Positions 48,613-59,735 of a stretch of 64,000 nucleotides of DNA are shown here, piece after piece. A model generated the notes under the pieces. That model did not search any database, was not told where the DNA came from, and saw nothing but the letters and a program-made list of their open reading frames with translations. The stretch lies in the NCBI GenBank assembly GCA_030522415.1, contig CM060121.1, positions 17,101,642-17,165,641 on the forward strand, written 5' to 3'. How positions within the stretch are numbered: position 1 is the first letter of the stretch; each line of letters starts with the position of its first letter. Source of the stretch: Channallabes apus. Its lineage: Eukaryota; Chordata; Actinopteri; Siluriformes; Clariidae. The position numbers and the translations under genes were made by a program.

Positions 48613-49474
48613 ATAAAAAATAAATAAAATAAAATAGTCATACAGATACATGTAATAGTGGAATGACATCACAGACCAACTTACGAGTGTCAAAATGAAT
48701 GCTTAACTGACAAATTCAAAGCTTATGGCTTATGTAATAAACTTAATGCTTAATGCTTAACTAATGAACAGAATAAAAAATTAAAATTAAAATTTAATTT
48801 GTCACATACACAGTCATACACAGTATAATATGCAGTGAAATGCTTACACGACCGCCAGTGACCTTAAAAAGAAAATAAAAGCTTGTACGTAAAATAAATA
48901 ATCAATAAAAAGGAAATACTAAAGAAATAAATTTAACTAGTAAAATTAACTGTACAGAAAATATAACAAATATATGAAATAAAACAAATAAACACAACAA
49001 CAAATTCATAACAAATACGATATGGCTCTTACAATTACATTTACTTGAGTTGTATTAAAAATAAAAATTTTGCTGCATTTATGTTACAGAAAATAATGCC
49101 CTTAATCCTGTAATACTGTTGGGTCCCATTTTGAATCGTTCAATTTAAAATCCAATCAAAATAAGCCAGCTTCCTGCTGAAAGACTACATTTCAGGTGCC
49201 AAATGCATCAACAGCATCTGCAATGTCTGAGACAGCAGAGACCGTATCCTTGGTCTAATTTCTCAGGTAACTTCATTTTTAAATCGAATGAAACAGCAGG
49301 ATAATGGTCTGCAAAAATGCTAGCCAAAACCTGTGGAGATATGGGCATCTCACAGGTAAATATAAAAAAAAAAAAAAAAAAAGGGAAACCATTAGCTAGC
49401 CCACTCAGTTACGATAGCTAGCTAGACAGATTTTAAGATTTTTTTTTTTTTACACCACTGGCATAGGTACTGTA
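48613..49474. other. AT-rich DNA with a retroposon scrap
   Basis: The segment 48785-48870 (TTGTCACATACACAGTCATA, GCAGTGAAATGCTTACACGA) is a common fish repeat tail. A- and T-runs lie at 49362-49382 and 49439-49451. No gene. Confidence 0.5.
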
Positions 49475-49802
49475 CAGGTCCTTCTAAAAAAATAAGCATA
49501 TTGTGATAAAGTTCATTATTTTCTGTAATGTACTGATAAACATTAGACTTTCATATATTTTAGATTCATTACACACAACTGAAGTAGTTCAAGCCTTTTA
49601 TTGTTTTAATATTGATGATTGTGGCATACAGCTCATGAAAACCCAAAATCCCTATCTCAAAAAATTAGCATATCATGAAAAGGTTCTCTAAACGAGCTAT
49701 TAACCTAATCATCTGAATCAACTAATTAACTCTAAACACCTGCAAAAGATTCCTGAGGCTTTTAAAAACTCCCAGCCTGGTTCATTACTCAAAACCGCAA
49801 TC

Positions 49803-50440
49803 ATGGGTAAGACTGCCGACCTGACTGCTGTCCAGAAGGCCATCATTGACACCCTCAAGCAAGAGGGTAAGACACAGAAAGAAATTTCTGAACGAATAGG
49901 CTGTTCCCAGAGTGCTGTATCAAGGCACCTCAGTGGGAAGTCTGTGGGAAGGAAAAAGTGTGGCAGAAAACGCTGCACAACGAGAAGAGGTGACCGGGCC
50001 CTGAGGAAGATTGTGGAGAAGGACCGATTCCAGACCTTGGGGGACCTGCGGAAGCAGTGGACTGAGTCCATCTGCTGAAAAGCTTTATGGAGATGAAGAT
50101 TTCATTTTTCAGCACGACCTGGCACCTGCTCACAGTGCCAAAACCACTGGTAAATGGTTTACTGACCATAGTATTACTGTGCTCAATTGGCCTGCCAACT
50201 CTCCTGACCTGAACCCCATAGAGAATCTGTGGGATATTGTGAAGAGAAAGTTGAGAGAACCCTGTCCAGGGTGTACCCCGCCTTGTGCCCTAAGCCTCCT
50301 GGGATGGGCTCCAGGTCCCCCGCGACCCTGAATAGAGGATAAAGTGGTATAGAAGAGGAATGAATGAATGAAAGTTGAGAGACACAAGACACAAGAATCT
50401 GCAAAAGGATTCCCGACCAAGTATTGAGTGCATACAGTAA
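49803..50440 (+). pseudogene. Tc1 transposase pseudogene, copy 2
   Basis: It starts at ATG 49803 and keeps the N-terminal DNA-binding part in frame for 91 codons (KTQKEISERIGCSQSAVS, the RKQWTES linker) before the 266-bp deletion shifts the frame and stops at 50078. The later parts FIFQHDLAPAH and [14 protein letters not shown] are intact in another frame. The C-terminus carries the same deletion as copy 1 (GACACAAGACACAAGAATCT joined to GGATTCCCGACCAAG). Confidence 0.9.
50259..50369 (+). mobile_element. 5'-truncated SINE inserted in Tc1 copy 2, 13-bp duplication
   Basis: Only the last 111 bp of the Mermaid-like SINE is present (CCTGTCCAGGGTGTACCCCG to the GAATGAATG tail). The perfect repeat GAAAGTTGAGAGA at 50246-50258 and 50370-50382 marks the insertion. 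The truncation pattern is that of LINE-driven retroposition. Confidence 0.94.
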
Positions 50441-50711
50441 CTGAACATAATTATTTGAAGGTTGACTTTTTTTTGTATTAAAAACACTTTTCTTTTATTG
50501 GTCGGATGAAATATGCTAATTTTTTGAGATAGTGATTTTGGGTTTTCATGAGCTGTATGCCACAATCATCAATATTAAAACAATAAAAGGCTTGAACTAC
50601 TTCAGTTGTGTGTAATGAATCTAAAATATATGAAAGTCTAATGTTTATCAGTACATTACAGAAAATAATGAACTTCATCACAATATGCAAATTTTTTGAG
50701 AAGGACCTGTA

Positions 50712-52322
50712 TGTATGAAGAGTATATAAGTTATGCTAAGGATTATATGGATGAGCATCATTGCCGAATACTTGACTATGCAGCTACAAACATTACAGTA
50801 AGAGTTTCCATGATACCTAATGAAATTACTGTAGGTAGCTACTTTCACCCAAACAACATTTTGCTAAATTCGTTAGCCAGCTCACATAAGGTTTCTTTAC
50901 ATACTGTTGATGTGTTCATTTCAGCACAGTTCATATGCCTAGTTAATATAATTATTTACAGTTACATTCCTAAAATATGGAACATTTGTGGATTATTTGG
51001 GTAAGCCGCAGGTATACTGTATAAAAAGCTAGTTTATGAAGTAGTAACCTTTTTTTTCTCACTGATTTACTCTTATTTAAGTGAGTTTCTTGATCACTAC
51101 TTTTACTGTTATTCAAGTTCATTTTTACTACTATAGTGGTACTTTTATCAGTCAGTGTTTTTGTAGTCTTTTCATCGCTGAAAACCTAACACATTACTCT
51201 GTATGGAAAAGTAGCTGAATAAAACAGTAGTTAAAGGCATAATGCCAACTAAGTTAGATTTATCTCTCTCTGAGTATGCACTGTTCCAGATACAGAGATT
51301 TCAATCCAGCCAATCCAACAGTGCATTTGGAAATGATGCAATCTTTTTCCCCCATTCCATTAATTGGTGGAAAATGCCATACATTTATGCCGTTATGCAA
51401 CAATGCCGGTGGCGAGTAAATCCACTCCACTCCTCCTACATTCCCTCAAGTGTGCTTATATCATCTGCCCAAATAAGCACTATACTGTATGCAACCAAAG
51501 AAACTGTTGGGAAACTTTAAGTTATAGTTTCTTTTTTAACTAAATAAAACACTAAATATTAAAAAATACTGTATATATTACTACCACTCCATGCAGCAAG
51601 ACCAGTATAGTCTTAATGCAGATACTTCTCTGTTCTGCAGGTATTGATTTGAAAAATTGATGATTGCTGTTAAGCAATAAGGCTAGTATATGGTGAATTT
51701 TGCAGCTGACAATTATCAGTGTAATAATCAGTGTTAAGACCTCTATTCATAACGATAGTTTTAAATACTAAAATGAATTTCAACAATGGAAGGTCCAACA
51801 ATGGAATTTATTCTGAAAAAATACTGCATACATTTTTAAAATAATATACAGTATAAGATGTATTATTGTTTTGTGTTATTAGATCTTAATGTACTTAGAT
51901 CGAATAACACAACACAAAACTTTTTGTTTCAAGAGGCCACATGTCTCAATGGGATGACAAAATATATAGCCATTGTCCATCAAGAGATTCACAGGTAAAC
52001 TTCAAATTCTGCAGTCTTGTGTGTGGGGATGGGCTTCGCACACTCAGGTCAAACTAGAGTCAAAACAGGGAGGTATCCAACACACCAACAGATGGACTAT
52101 AACAGTTACCAGTTTTGACTTGGAAAATACTGCAAAATAATATCACAGTACAGTATTAAAATCATATATTATCGAGCTGCCATTTATGTGGTGGTCTCAG
52201 AGTATGGTCATCATGTATAATGAGAAATTATGCTACAATATTTCATGCATCTGTATTTGTTCACTTCTCAGGGCATGAACTATGGGGTTTGGGAGAAATT
52301 TAATTTAAAACATAACAAAGTA
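50712..52322. other. Unassigned AT-rich intergenic DNA
   Basis: No gene, transposon or long simple repeat was recognised. Confidence 0.5.
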
Positions 52323-52795
52323 CTGTGCAATAGTCTTGAGCCTCCTCTCATTGCTTTAGGTTTTGCTTTCAAAAGGGACAGACTTTCTTGTATTTTAAGA
52401 TATTCTTACGATGTAGTTCTCCAGGATTCCCTGTACCTTACCAGTTTCAGAGGAATGTATTTTGCGTGTTAAACCACACAGTGACCTATGAATCATTCAA
52501 TCATAAAAAATCATCTAACCTAAGGCATGAACCAGAGAGAAACAGGTGAAGATAATGACAGATGACCAGGCTGGTGATTAATATGCTGGTGATGCTGAAT
52601 GCTGAGTGGTTGGAACAGATGAGAGGGGAAATGAGGTCGCTGCTGAGTAAAACAACCAATTTGTAATTTTAGCTTTAAGCACTGTGTAATTAGACGCTGG
52701 GTGTAATTTTAGCTGTAGCCTGTTGCAGTAAAAACATTTGTTTCAATTTCTTTAATTAAATTAAATTCAAGTTGTGGCCTGAGACTTTTGCACAG
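52323..52795. mobile_element. Nonautonomous Tc1/mariner-like MITE
   Basis: The 473-bp element is flanked by TA (52321-52322 and 52796-52797), with inverted ends CTGTGCAATAGTCTTGAG and CTGAGACTTTTGCACAG. There is no transposase coding. The phrase GTAGTTCTCCAGGATTCCCT inside is familiar from other fish copies. Confidence 0.8.
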
Positions 52796-52797
52796 TA

Positions 52798-55689
52798 CTG
52801 TATATTTTTGTATGTTAAAAAATAGCTACCCTGTGTTGCATAGCTACCCTGTGTTGCCACGCTCCTGCAAATTACTTATTCTTTCACTAGGCATTAATTA
52901 ATTAATAAATTAATTATCAATAAGATAATCTTATTTTATTATACATAGAAGCCACAATATAAAATATATACACATTATATTTGTATATAAGTTATTTTAT
53001 TGTAACATCTTATATGTTGATGTAAAAAATGTTTTTTTTTTAAAAAAAACTCTATATTTCTCTCAGATAATCTCATTTGTCATCTTACCTCATATACAGG
53101 ATATCATATAAAATTATTGATTTTTAAAAATATATAAAATAGCATGTCAGCTTGCATGAAAACAAAAGCTCCATGAGTCAGTTGTGGGCACTGATTCCCA
53201 TCTGCACTGGCCACGTGCAAAGCTTCATATGTTACAGACCATCTTTTTTGTTTTTTCCCCCCTTACAATGCATGTACAGTACTGAGGGAAATATTTCTCC
53301 ACTACCTCTGCCTGAATTATTAAGATGCCCTAGTCCTTATGGGTTCACACTCATCTCCTTTCTGCCTACTACAGCTTTATGGGGTAATATTCTTCCTGTC
53401 TCTGTCTCTTTACTATTGTCACCTCACTCCTCTGAGAAAGAAGAAGGTAAAATAAAATAAAAAAAGAAGGAAAGTATTTGAGAAAGAATTACACAAAAGG
53501 TGTGTGTATGGGTGTGTGAGGATGAGTGTGTGCATTTTGCAGAAATGACTGAGCTTCCAGAGTTGAGACCAGCTGAAACATACCAGATGTGAAACTTCTG
53601 ACAGGTTTTATGAGCCAACGGAAAGATATTCCAAACACTAGTCCACGGCGAGTCAGAGAAAGAGAGAGAGAGAGAGAAAAAAAACTGAAAGAATGAAATG
53701 CATTTAAACAAAGACATGGGGGCTAACTCTGATCCTTGAGGGATGCTGTCCAGCAGAGCTTGGTGGTTTCGTTAATCTACCACCCCTACTACACCTGATA
53801 ATTAACTTGAGACATCTTTGAGCAGTAAAATCACCAAAGTGTGCAGAACACCTGTCCTCCAGGAATCCAAGTATCTAAGCAAACCCTTCTGTCATTACCA
53901 CTTTGTGCCTTTCAATACAGCTTTTGGTTCATTTAAAGGTGTCAAATGTTTTTTTCTGGAAAAAAATGAAAACAGTGGCATCCTATCTCTTGCTACAACA
54001 CTGAATTGGGTCTTTTCAGACAGCTCATCCTCTTACTCACACTGGGCACTGGCTTGGAAAGAGCTGCCAGGCCTACAAACTGCTCACAAGTACAGAGCAC
54101 AGAAGTGAGAAAGGGTCTCTTTTACCCTTCTCACAGAAGTCTTGACGCCTTTCCCTTTCTAATATCAGGACACACCAAAACAAAAAAGGGAATGGCACCT
54201 GCTGAAGCAATTGGGTGATATAGTACTGTACATTGTAAGAAGGTCCACTTTGAAAGTCTACAGTATGTCAGGAAAATATAATTACATGGTATAAATCTCC
54301 AGTTACACTAAACTCGAAACAAAAAAAATCTGTGTAAGCTTAACTAACAGTGAACAGTAAGTTACATTTTAATGCATAGTCATTAGGAAATAGCTTGTCT
54401 ATAAAAAGACAGTTGCTCTGTAACAGCTTCTTCACTTTATCTTTGTACAGTTGTCTTTTATTGCTAAGCAGAGAAGACATTGTGAATACAACGAGAAATA
54501 TCTGACAGTCTGTGAAAACTCTAGCTTTTCTGAACCAAAGTCTCTAGGCATGTACTGTAGCTAGTCCTTGCTTTGTGGAGAAAGCTTTAACTCTATTATT
54601 TATATAAATGCATATGGCTGGATAAGCAGAACAAGACGTTCGTCTATAAAAAATCTGTATTCAATTAACTACGTTTTCATGTTTATCAGCTCTGCTCGGT
54701 TTTTTTAAATGTGTTGTTTAATCTGATGAAATATTATGCTGGGTCTGCATTTGTAATATTGTCTGCCAGTTCACAACAATAAGAAAAAGACTAAGAATGT
54801 CTATAATAATAAGGACTCGACACAAACCACGCTCAATGATGTGTTCGTCAATGTTGAGTGATCGGGATTGCAAAGATACTATAAACTAGGCTAATACATG
54901 CAGAAAACAGTTTGGAAACGACACCATATAAGATAGAACTACTGCAATTGTCAAAACACTGTCAACAAAATAAGGCCACTAACAATCTCCCTTCACATCA
55001 TGTGAACGAAATGGAGGAACAGTCATTTGGAACGTCCGAACCGCAAACAACGAACTAATAGTAAAAAAAAAATTAATTAATTAAAAAAATACTCTGCAAG
55101 TTTTAATACTCCACCAAACTACAATTATAAAACATTACCAAACAGTAGACCTGACCCCTGAAAAGGTACATTGTTTAATTTTAACCTAGCAATAAAATTA
55201 CTGTTCATGCCAGAATGTGACATGTTTGCTGCAAATGTGTAAATATATATTTAAACTTGACACTCAGCTGTCACTTTTCAATAAAGTCTACTAATCAGTG
55301 AGCTTAAAATAGCCTGAATTTACTTCTTGTAGTTGGGAAGCCATTAAGTCATGCTAGGTTGCCATTTTTAGAACTTGCTAAGAACTGCTCTCACCACCCA
55401 TTTGTGTAAGCATTGGGGGGGGGGGGGGACTGGAAGACGCAGCAAGACCAGCCCCATCCTCGACCTTTATGATACTGTATATCTGTCAAACCACAGGACT
55501 ATATCAGAGCCACATGGGTAGAGACAAAATGAGATTAGCCTGGAGGGTGCATCAATACTCTGCCAAAGGAACACCCCTCCCCACCACCAAGGCTTGTTCT
55601 AACAAACCTGTCCTGACATTTCAAGGACATTAAAGCGATTAGCAAAGGAGCACTTAACCGGAGAGTCAAGACTGTAGTATTTAAATACA
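52798..55689. other. Unassigned intergenic DNA beyond TOB1
   Basis: It holds a short 17-18 bp tandem duplication (TAGCTACCCTGTGTTGC) at 52826-52857, a (GA)n at 53660-53678, a possible dispersed-repeat scrap at 53725-53870 (CTGTCCTCCAGGAATCCA) and a 14-bp G run at 55415-55428. No gene was found. Confidence 0.45.
55415..55428 (+). repeat. Homopolymer of 14 G
   Basis: An uninterrupted G14 run follows CATT. G-runs of this length are uncommon in AT-rich fish DNA and are prone to sequencing error. Confidence 0.9.
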
Positions 55690-56951
55690 TTCCCTGTAGT
55701 GAAAGTTTATTTAAAAAAAAAAAAAAAAAAACTAAAACCTTTTTTTTTTTTTTTTAGTAAAGACTCTGCTTCAAATGATCTGCTCAGAATATGGTGTAAA
55801 ATAAAGCTTCAAGTAGGATCTGATGCAAGCATAAAATATTTTATCAACTACAACTCGAATTCAAGTGTGCACATGGTGTTAAGTTTATCATAGCTCCATA
55901 AATCCATAAACTTCTTTACAAGTTAGAGTTAAGTGTGCAGACCCTGGAAAGATTCCACTTGTACCATGCACTATTAGACACACAGTCCTAGCATTTCTTT
56001 GGAATAAATGTTTAGACAAGAAAATATTTTCAAGAATTTTAATACAAACTTAATAAACTATCAGTCCTTCTTAACATGTAAGACACTGACTCAATACTTT
56101 TGTTATACCGTGTTTTTATCAAGTATTGCACAATGTAGGTACAAAATTAATATACGATTACATTTTGTCATAATATAGCAAAAATCTTAACTTTTAACAG
56201 AAAATACAACTCTTGTTTCTTTTTTTCAAAAAAAAAAAAAAAAAAGCAAATATTCTTAAATCCCACCACTACGGAATATTCTGTACACAATCCTCAGAAT
56301 AGTCAATGTTTTAAAGATGGATTCATTTTACAATTTCAATAAAAAAAAGAAATAACACAAAAGCTGCTGCAGCCATCACAGATCACTGGAGTAGTAAAAA
56401 GATATAAATGCAATACCATGTTGTAGAAACAATATATACTCTGATATTTTACAAACTCTGTACTAAATTAAATTATACAATTAGAAAAAAGACCAGAAAA
56501 TTTCCACTTAGTATTTATGCCAATCCTTTGAAAATTGGCTGTCCAGCTATATCTTAAATACTGTAAGAGGCCATGACTTGTGTTTTAATTCCTCATAGAG
56601 TTATCTTAAAACAGTCAATAAAAAATAATTTTGTGCTTGGTTGGCAAAAAACAAACAAAAAAACGATAATGTTGAGTTTAGGTAACCAAGCTTGGACATG
56701 TAGTACTACAAGCTTCATCATAAAAAAGAATAACAAAAGGAAAAAACTCAAGGGGGCAAAGTATTTCACCCTCGGGCTCATGCTCTTTGACTTGTACACT
56801 GGGACTGTACAGTTAACGTGTAAGCTGTTCCTTTTTTTTTTTTTGCTCTTTACTATTTTTTTTCCACTTTTTCAAAATTTTAGAAAATAAGCACCCCCTC
56901 TTCCAACTTCCAGTCACATATCTCTGGTCATTGTAATAGCATCTTTGTTTC
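55690..56951 (-). other. tob1: Putative TOB1 3'UTR
   Basis: AT-rich, repeat-poor DNA follows the TOB1 stop. The first canonical AATAAA on the - strand is at 55711-55706, which would give a 3'UTR of about 1.25 kb. Variant ATTAAA signals occur at 56588-56583 and near 56040. A-runs at 56228-56246 and 55711-55730 and a T-run at 55741-55757 interrupt it. The extent is inferred. Confidence 0.4.
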
Positions 56952-57932
56952 CTAGTTGGCCATTACTGGCTGGAATTGCTGGTTAGAATACTGCATGCTG
57001 CTCAAGCTGAAGTTTAGGCCATCCATCAGGGACTTCTCGTTCAGCCCCCCATAGGTGGCGAACACGTCAAAGGCATTACTGTATTGGAGAGGGCTAAGAC
57101 TCAAGCCAAGTGAGCTCTCTCCTGGGAACATTGCACTTGGACTGCCCTGGCCCTGAAGGCTGGGGAACACAAACTCCTTGGCATTCGGGGACAGGGCAGA
57201 GGTCTTCTGCTGCTGTCCACTCAAGCCAAGGCCATAGAGTGAGTGCATTGAAGTGGAGATGGCTTTCTGCTTCAGGAGGTTGTTCACATTCAAGCCCAGG
57301 TTGGTGGGTGAGCTCCGTGCCACCTTGCTGCCATTGCGACCACTACTCTTCATCTTCGTGGAGCCAAATTTGGTGGCAGCAAATGTGGCAGTAGTAAAGG
57401 TTAAAGGCTGGGTGGAGCGGGGCATGAAGGTGGGGCTGACGGCAGCTGATTGGCCGAAGGGAGGGGACGGTGAGCTGGATGTGGGTGAGGGTCCCACAGG
57501 CTCAGTGATTGGCATGAATACCTGGGCCTCAGGGTTAAAGCTGTTCTTGATCTCCTTGTCCAACTCCAGCCCATTCTCATTGCTATCATCCACATAGAGC
57601 ACCTTGACGGGTCCCTTTTCCCCAATCTGATAAGACACCTCAAAAGGATCGATCCAAACGCTGAGATCCTGAGGCAGGTTGTTGCGTACATCTTCGATGT
57701 CCAACCCACTCTCTTTGGCTGCTTGCTCAACGACCGGGTCCACTTTCTCCCCAACGTGAATACAGCGGAACCCAGACCCTTTGTATGGCTTGTCCGGGTA
57801 CCAGTGTCCCTCGTACTTCTGTTTTAGCTGCCGCTCCAGCTCCTCACCAAAAATGTTGACGCGACGCCGTGGCAGCTTATTGTACAAGTAAGAAATAATA
57901 AAGTTGAGTGCTACTTGGATTTCAAGCTGCAT
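56952..57932 (-). CDS. tob1: TOB1, BTG/Tob antiproliferative protein
   Basis: Family role (known): an antiproliferative adaptor that binds CAF1/CCR4-NOT deadenylase through its N-terminal domain and PABPC through PAM2 motifs, promoting mRNA deadenylation; it also acts in BMP/SMAD and cell-cycle control. Seen: a single-exon 326-residue frame from ATG 57932-57930. The BTG/Tob domain spans about residues 1-116, with the basic PRRR motif at 21-24, box A ([18 protein letters not shown], 29-46) and box B ([20 protein letters not shown], 86-105). PAM2 motif 1 is at 129-142 ([12 protein letters not shown]) and PAM2 motif 2 at 245-257 ([12 protein letters not shown]). An SP-rich segment (148-168) matches the region of ERK sites in mammalian Tob1. 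The end ([12 protein letters not shown]) matches TOB1. Human TOB1 is 345 residues; the difference is mostly its Q/P tract, absent here. An upstream in-frame TTG at 57956 is not needed. Whether this is the a or b fish copy is undecided. Confidence 0.97.
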   Translation of the reverse strand: MQLEIQVALNFIISYLYNKLPRRRVNIFGEELERQLKQKYEGHWYPDKPYKGSGFRCIHVGEKVDPVVEQAAKESGLDIEDVRNNLPQDLSVWIDPFEVSYQIGEKGPVKVLYVDDSNENGLELDKEIKNSFNPEAQVFMPITEPVGPSPTSSSPSPPFGQSAAVSPTFMPRSTQPLTFTTATFAATKFGSTKMKSSGRNGSKVARSSPTNLGLNVNNLLKQKAISTSMHSLYGLGLSGQQQKTSALSPNAKEFVFPSLQGQGSPSAMFPGESSLGLSLSPLQYSNAFDVFATYGGLNEKSLMDGLNFSLSSMQYSNQQFQPVMAN

Positions 57933-58099
57933 AGCTGCTAAACTGACCAGGTGCAAAATATTAGTATTTTCCAGAAGCTGCTTGAAATCTCACGTGGTAT
58001 CAAGCCTCGCACGATACAAGGTTCAGCTGGGGCCAAGCAAAGGAACAAAGTGCTGGTTGCCGAAGAAAGGTCTCCTTCCACAAATGAGTGATCCAGTTC

Positions 58100-59272
58100 C
58101 TTTGGAGAGGAAAAAAAAAGCAAAGACAGCCAGGTTAAAAAGCAGAGTAATCATCCACCATGTATCACCATCAGGTGCCCTTGTGTTCAACTAACCAAGT
58201 GAACTGTTTTTTTGCAACCTCATGGACAAAGTCTGCTCTTTAATTCTCAATAACAAAGGTTTTGACAGTATTACTTATGATCAAACCATAAAATCATTTG
58301 AATGTTTTAATCGGATTGCATGTTTATAAATGCAAGAAAACAAACAGGACCATACGTCAGCAACAAAGATGAAGGATATTTGCACAGTCTGCTCACATTG
58401 ATGCAGAGTGAATATTTGTTTGGATTACATTTAAGCTAGACCCTGTTCATAATCGTCGGCAACAGTTTGCTCTGGAGACAAGGAAGAAAAAAAAACGGGC
58501 AGCCCTGTCGACGTCAGTGTGAGTGCTGTAAGCAGTTTGGCGTCAGAGACACGCAGCTCTCAGGGCTGATCGCGTTACATAATAACGAGCTTCCACTAGA
58601 ATATCCCACAGCGCTGTGGCCAACCTAACCCAGTGCTTATCCTCCGACTCTAAACATCTTTTTAGCCCAATGTGCCGAGGAGTATAATCTAAAGGTGCTG
58701 TGTTTTTTTTTGTTTGTTTTGGGGGGAAAAGAGCTTCCAGTATGCAGTAAGCACACGGCATCACAGCTGATTGCGGCTCCGAAATAAATCCTACTTTATG
58801 AGGCATGCATTCGAGATTTGAGATGTTTCTAAAACACGGAAGGAAACACTTGTTTTAAAGACAAGAACCGCGGATTTACACAGCGTGTTCACCAATAAGC
58901 AGAAATATGAATATACACCCAACAATGCGGTTTTAAAGCAATTTCACGAATAACCCTGTCCATTTCAGTTAATAACAGAGCAAAGAATCAGACATTTAAC
59001 GATTATGCAAGCGAAATTCAGTCATTAAACAACCGCAGCCATGAAATAAACGATAAAGCTTGCGGTTGTGAGTTTTACTAGAGTTAGCAACCCCTCCCTG
59101 ATACTGAAACCTCTCTCTCTCTCTCTCTCTTACTGACGCAGTAACTTGGCAGGATATTGAAGTTCTCTGCCTCTGTGCATAACATACAATATTGTACTGC
59201 ATGTTCTACAATGAAAAGTCACCTTTGTTGCAATACAACAATACGAAATACGTCAAATAAACAGCTACTTAC
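58100..59272 (-). other. tob1: Predicted TOB1 5'UTR intron
   Basis: The donor GTAAGT at 59272 and the acceptor TTTTTTTCCTCTCCAAAG ending at 58100 on the - strand fit a 5'UTR intron of about 1.17 kb, leaving a 5'UTR remainder of 58099-57933 before the ATG. The interior is unique sequence with a (CT)n run at 59110-59131. No other gene is seen here. Confidence 0.5.
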
Positions 59273-59485
59273 TTTACGTATAAAAAGCTTCGCAGTAGTT
59301 GAAGTACCGTTAACTAGTGCAAATAGAAAACTGTAGATATAAATACTTTCTTCACATTAACCAAATGAACATTAAAAAAAAAGGTATTCCAGTTTGTAGA
59401 CGTGAAATTTTTTTTTTTTGCTTTCGTTTCACCTTCTTAACAGCGCCTTTCCACCCTCAGTACCTGGGTGTTTTTACAACTTCGT
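59273..59485 (-). other. tob1: Predicted TOB1 noncoding exon 1 (5'UTR)
   Basis: It runs from the start expected about 25 bp after the TATA box to a strong splice donor, AAA|GTAAGT, with GT at 59272-59271. A second possible donor, CAG|GTACTG at 59463, would leave only about 20 nt of exon. It contains a run of A complementary to the T-run at 59410-59419 on the + strand. Transcript data would settle the boundary. Confidence 0.5.
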
Positions 59486-59735
59486 CTCCGAGCGCTTGTC
59501 AGCCTCCTGTATTTATAGTTTTCCTCCGCCATCGACACGAGGTGGGCTGTGATGCGGTTTCAAAGGTCAAAACAATACGAAGACCGGATTCGACGATGTG
59601 ATTGGCTCTGCTCAGGAGATAAACCCGCCCAAAATATGATCTTCTTTTAGCTGATTCGGTTAAATTGCCGTCAAACAGAATGTGCCTGTTTCATTACACG
59701 GGGTTTCGCCCGTTAAAGGGACCTGACGTCACACT
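59464..59735 (-). promoter_or_regulatory. tob1: TOB1 core promoter: CRE, GC box, CCAAT box, TATA box
   Basis: Read on the - strand toward TOB1: a palindromic CRE TGACGTCA (59731-59724), a GC box GGGCGGG (59630-59624), CCAAT (59605-59601) and TATAAATA (59517-59510). The CCAAT box is about 85 bp before the TATA box, and the predicted start is near 59485. Order and spacing are those of a classic regulated pol II promoter. The CRE suggests cAMP/CREB responsiveness, which is inference. Confidence 0.75.

Larger units (their letters stand above)
49475..50709 (+). mobile_element. Tc1-like transposon copy 2, internally deleted, hosting a SINE fragment
   Basis: The 1235-bp element is flanked by TA (49473-49474, 50710-50711), with nearly perfect inverted repeats of about 200 bp at 49475-49675 and 50510-50709. 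Compared with copy 1 it has lost 266 bp (equivalent to 29898-30163) at a TC microhomology but keeps the full right inverted repeat. A SINE fragment is inserted at 50259-50369. Confidence 0.94.

Noticed and set aside
57110..57754. Other-frame and opposite-strand frames over TOB1
   Set aside because: They overlap the clear TOB1 frame and match nothing.
57933..57956. Longer TOB1 N-terminus from an upstream in-frame TTG
   Set aside because: The ATG at 57932 gives the N-terminus [11 protein letters not shown] expected of TOB1. The upstream codons look like 5'UTR.
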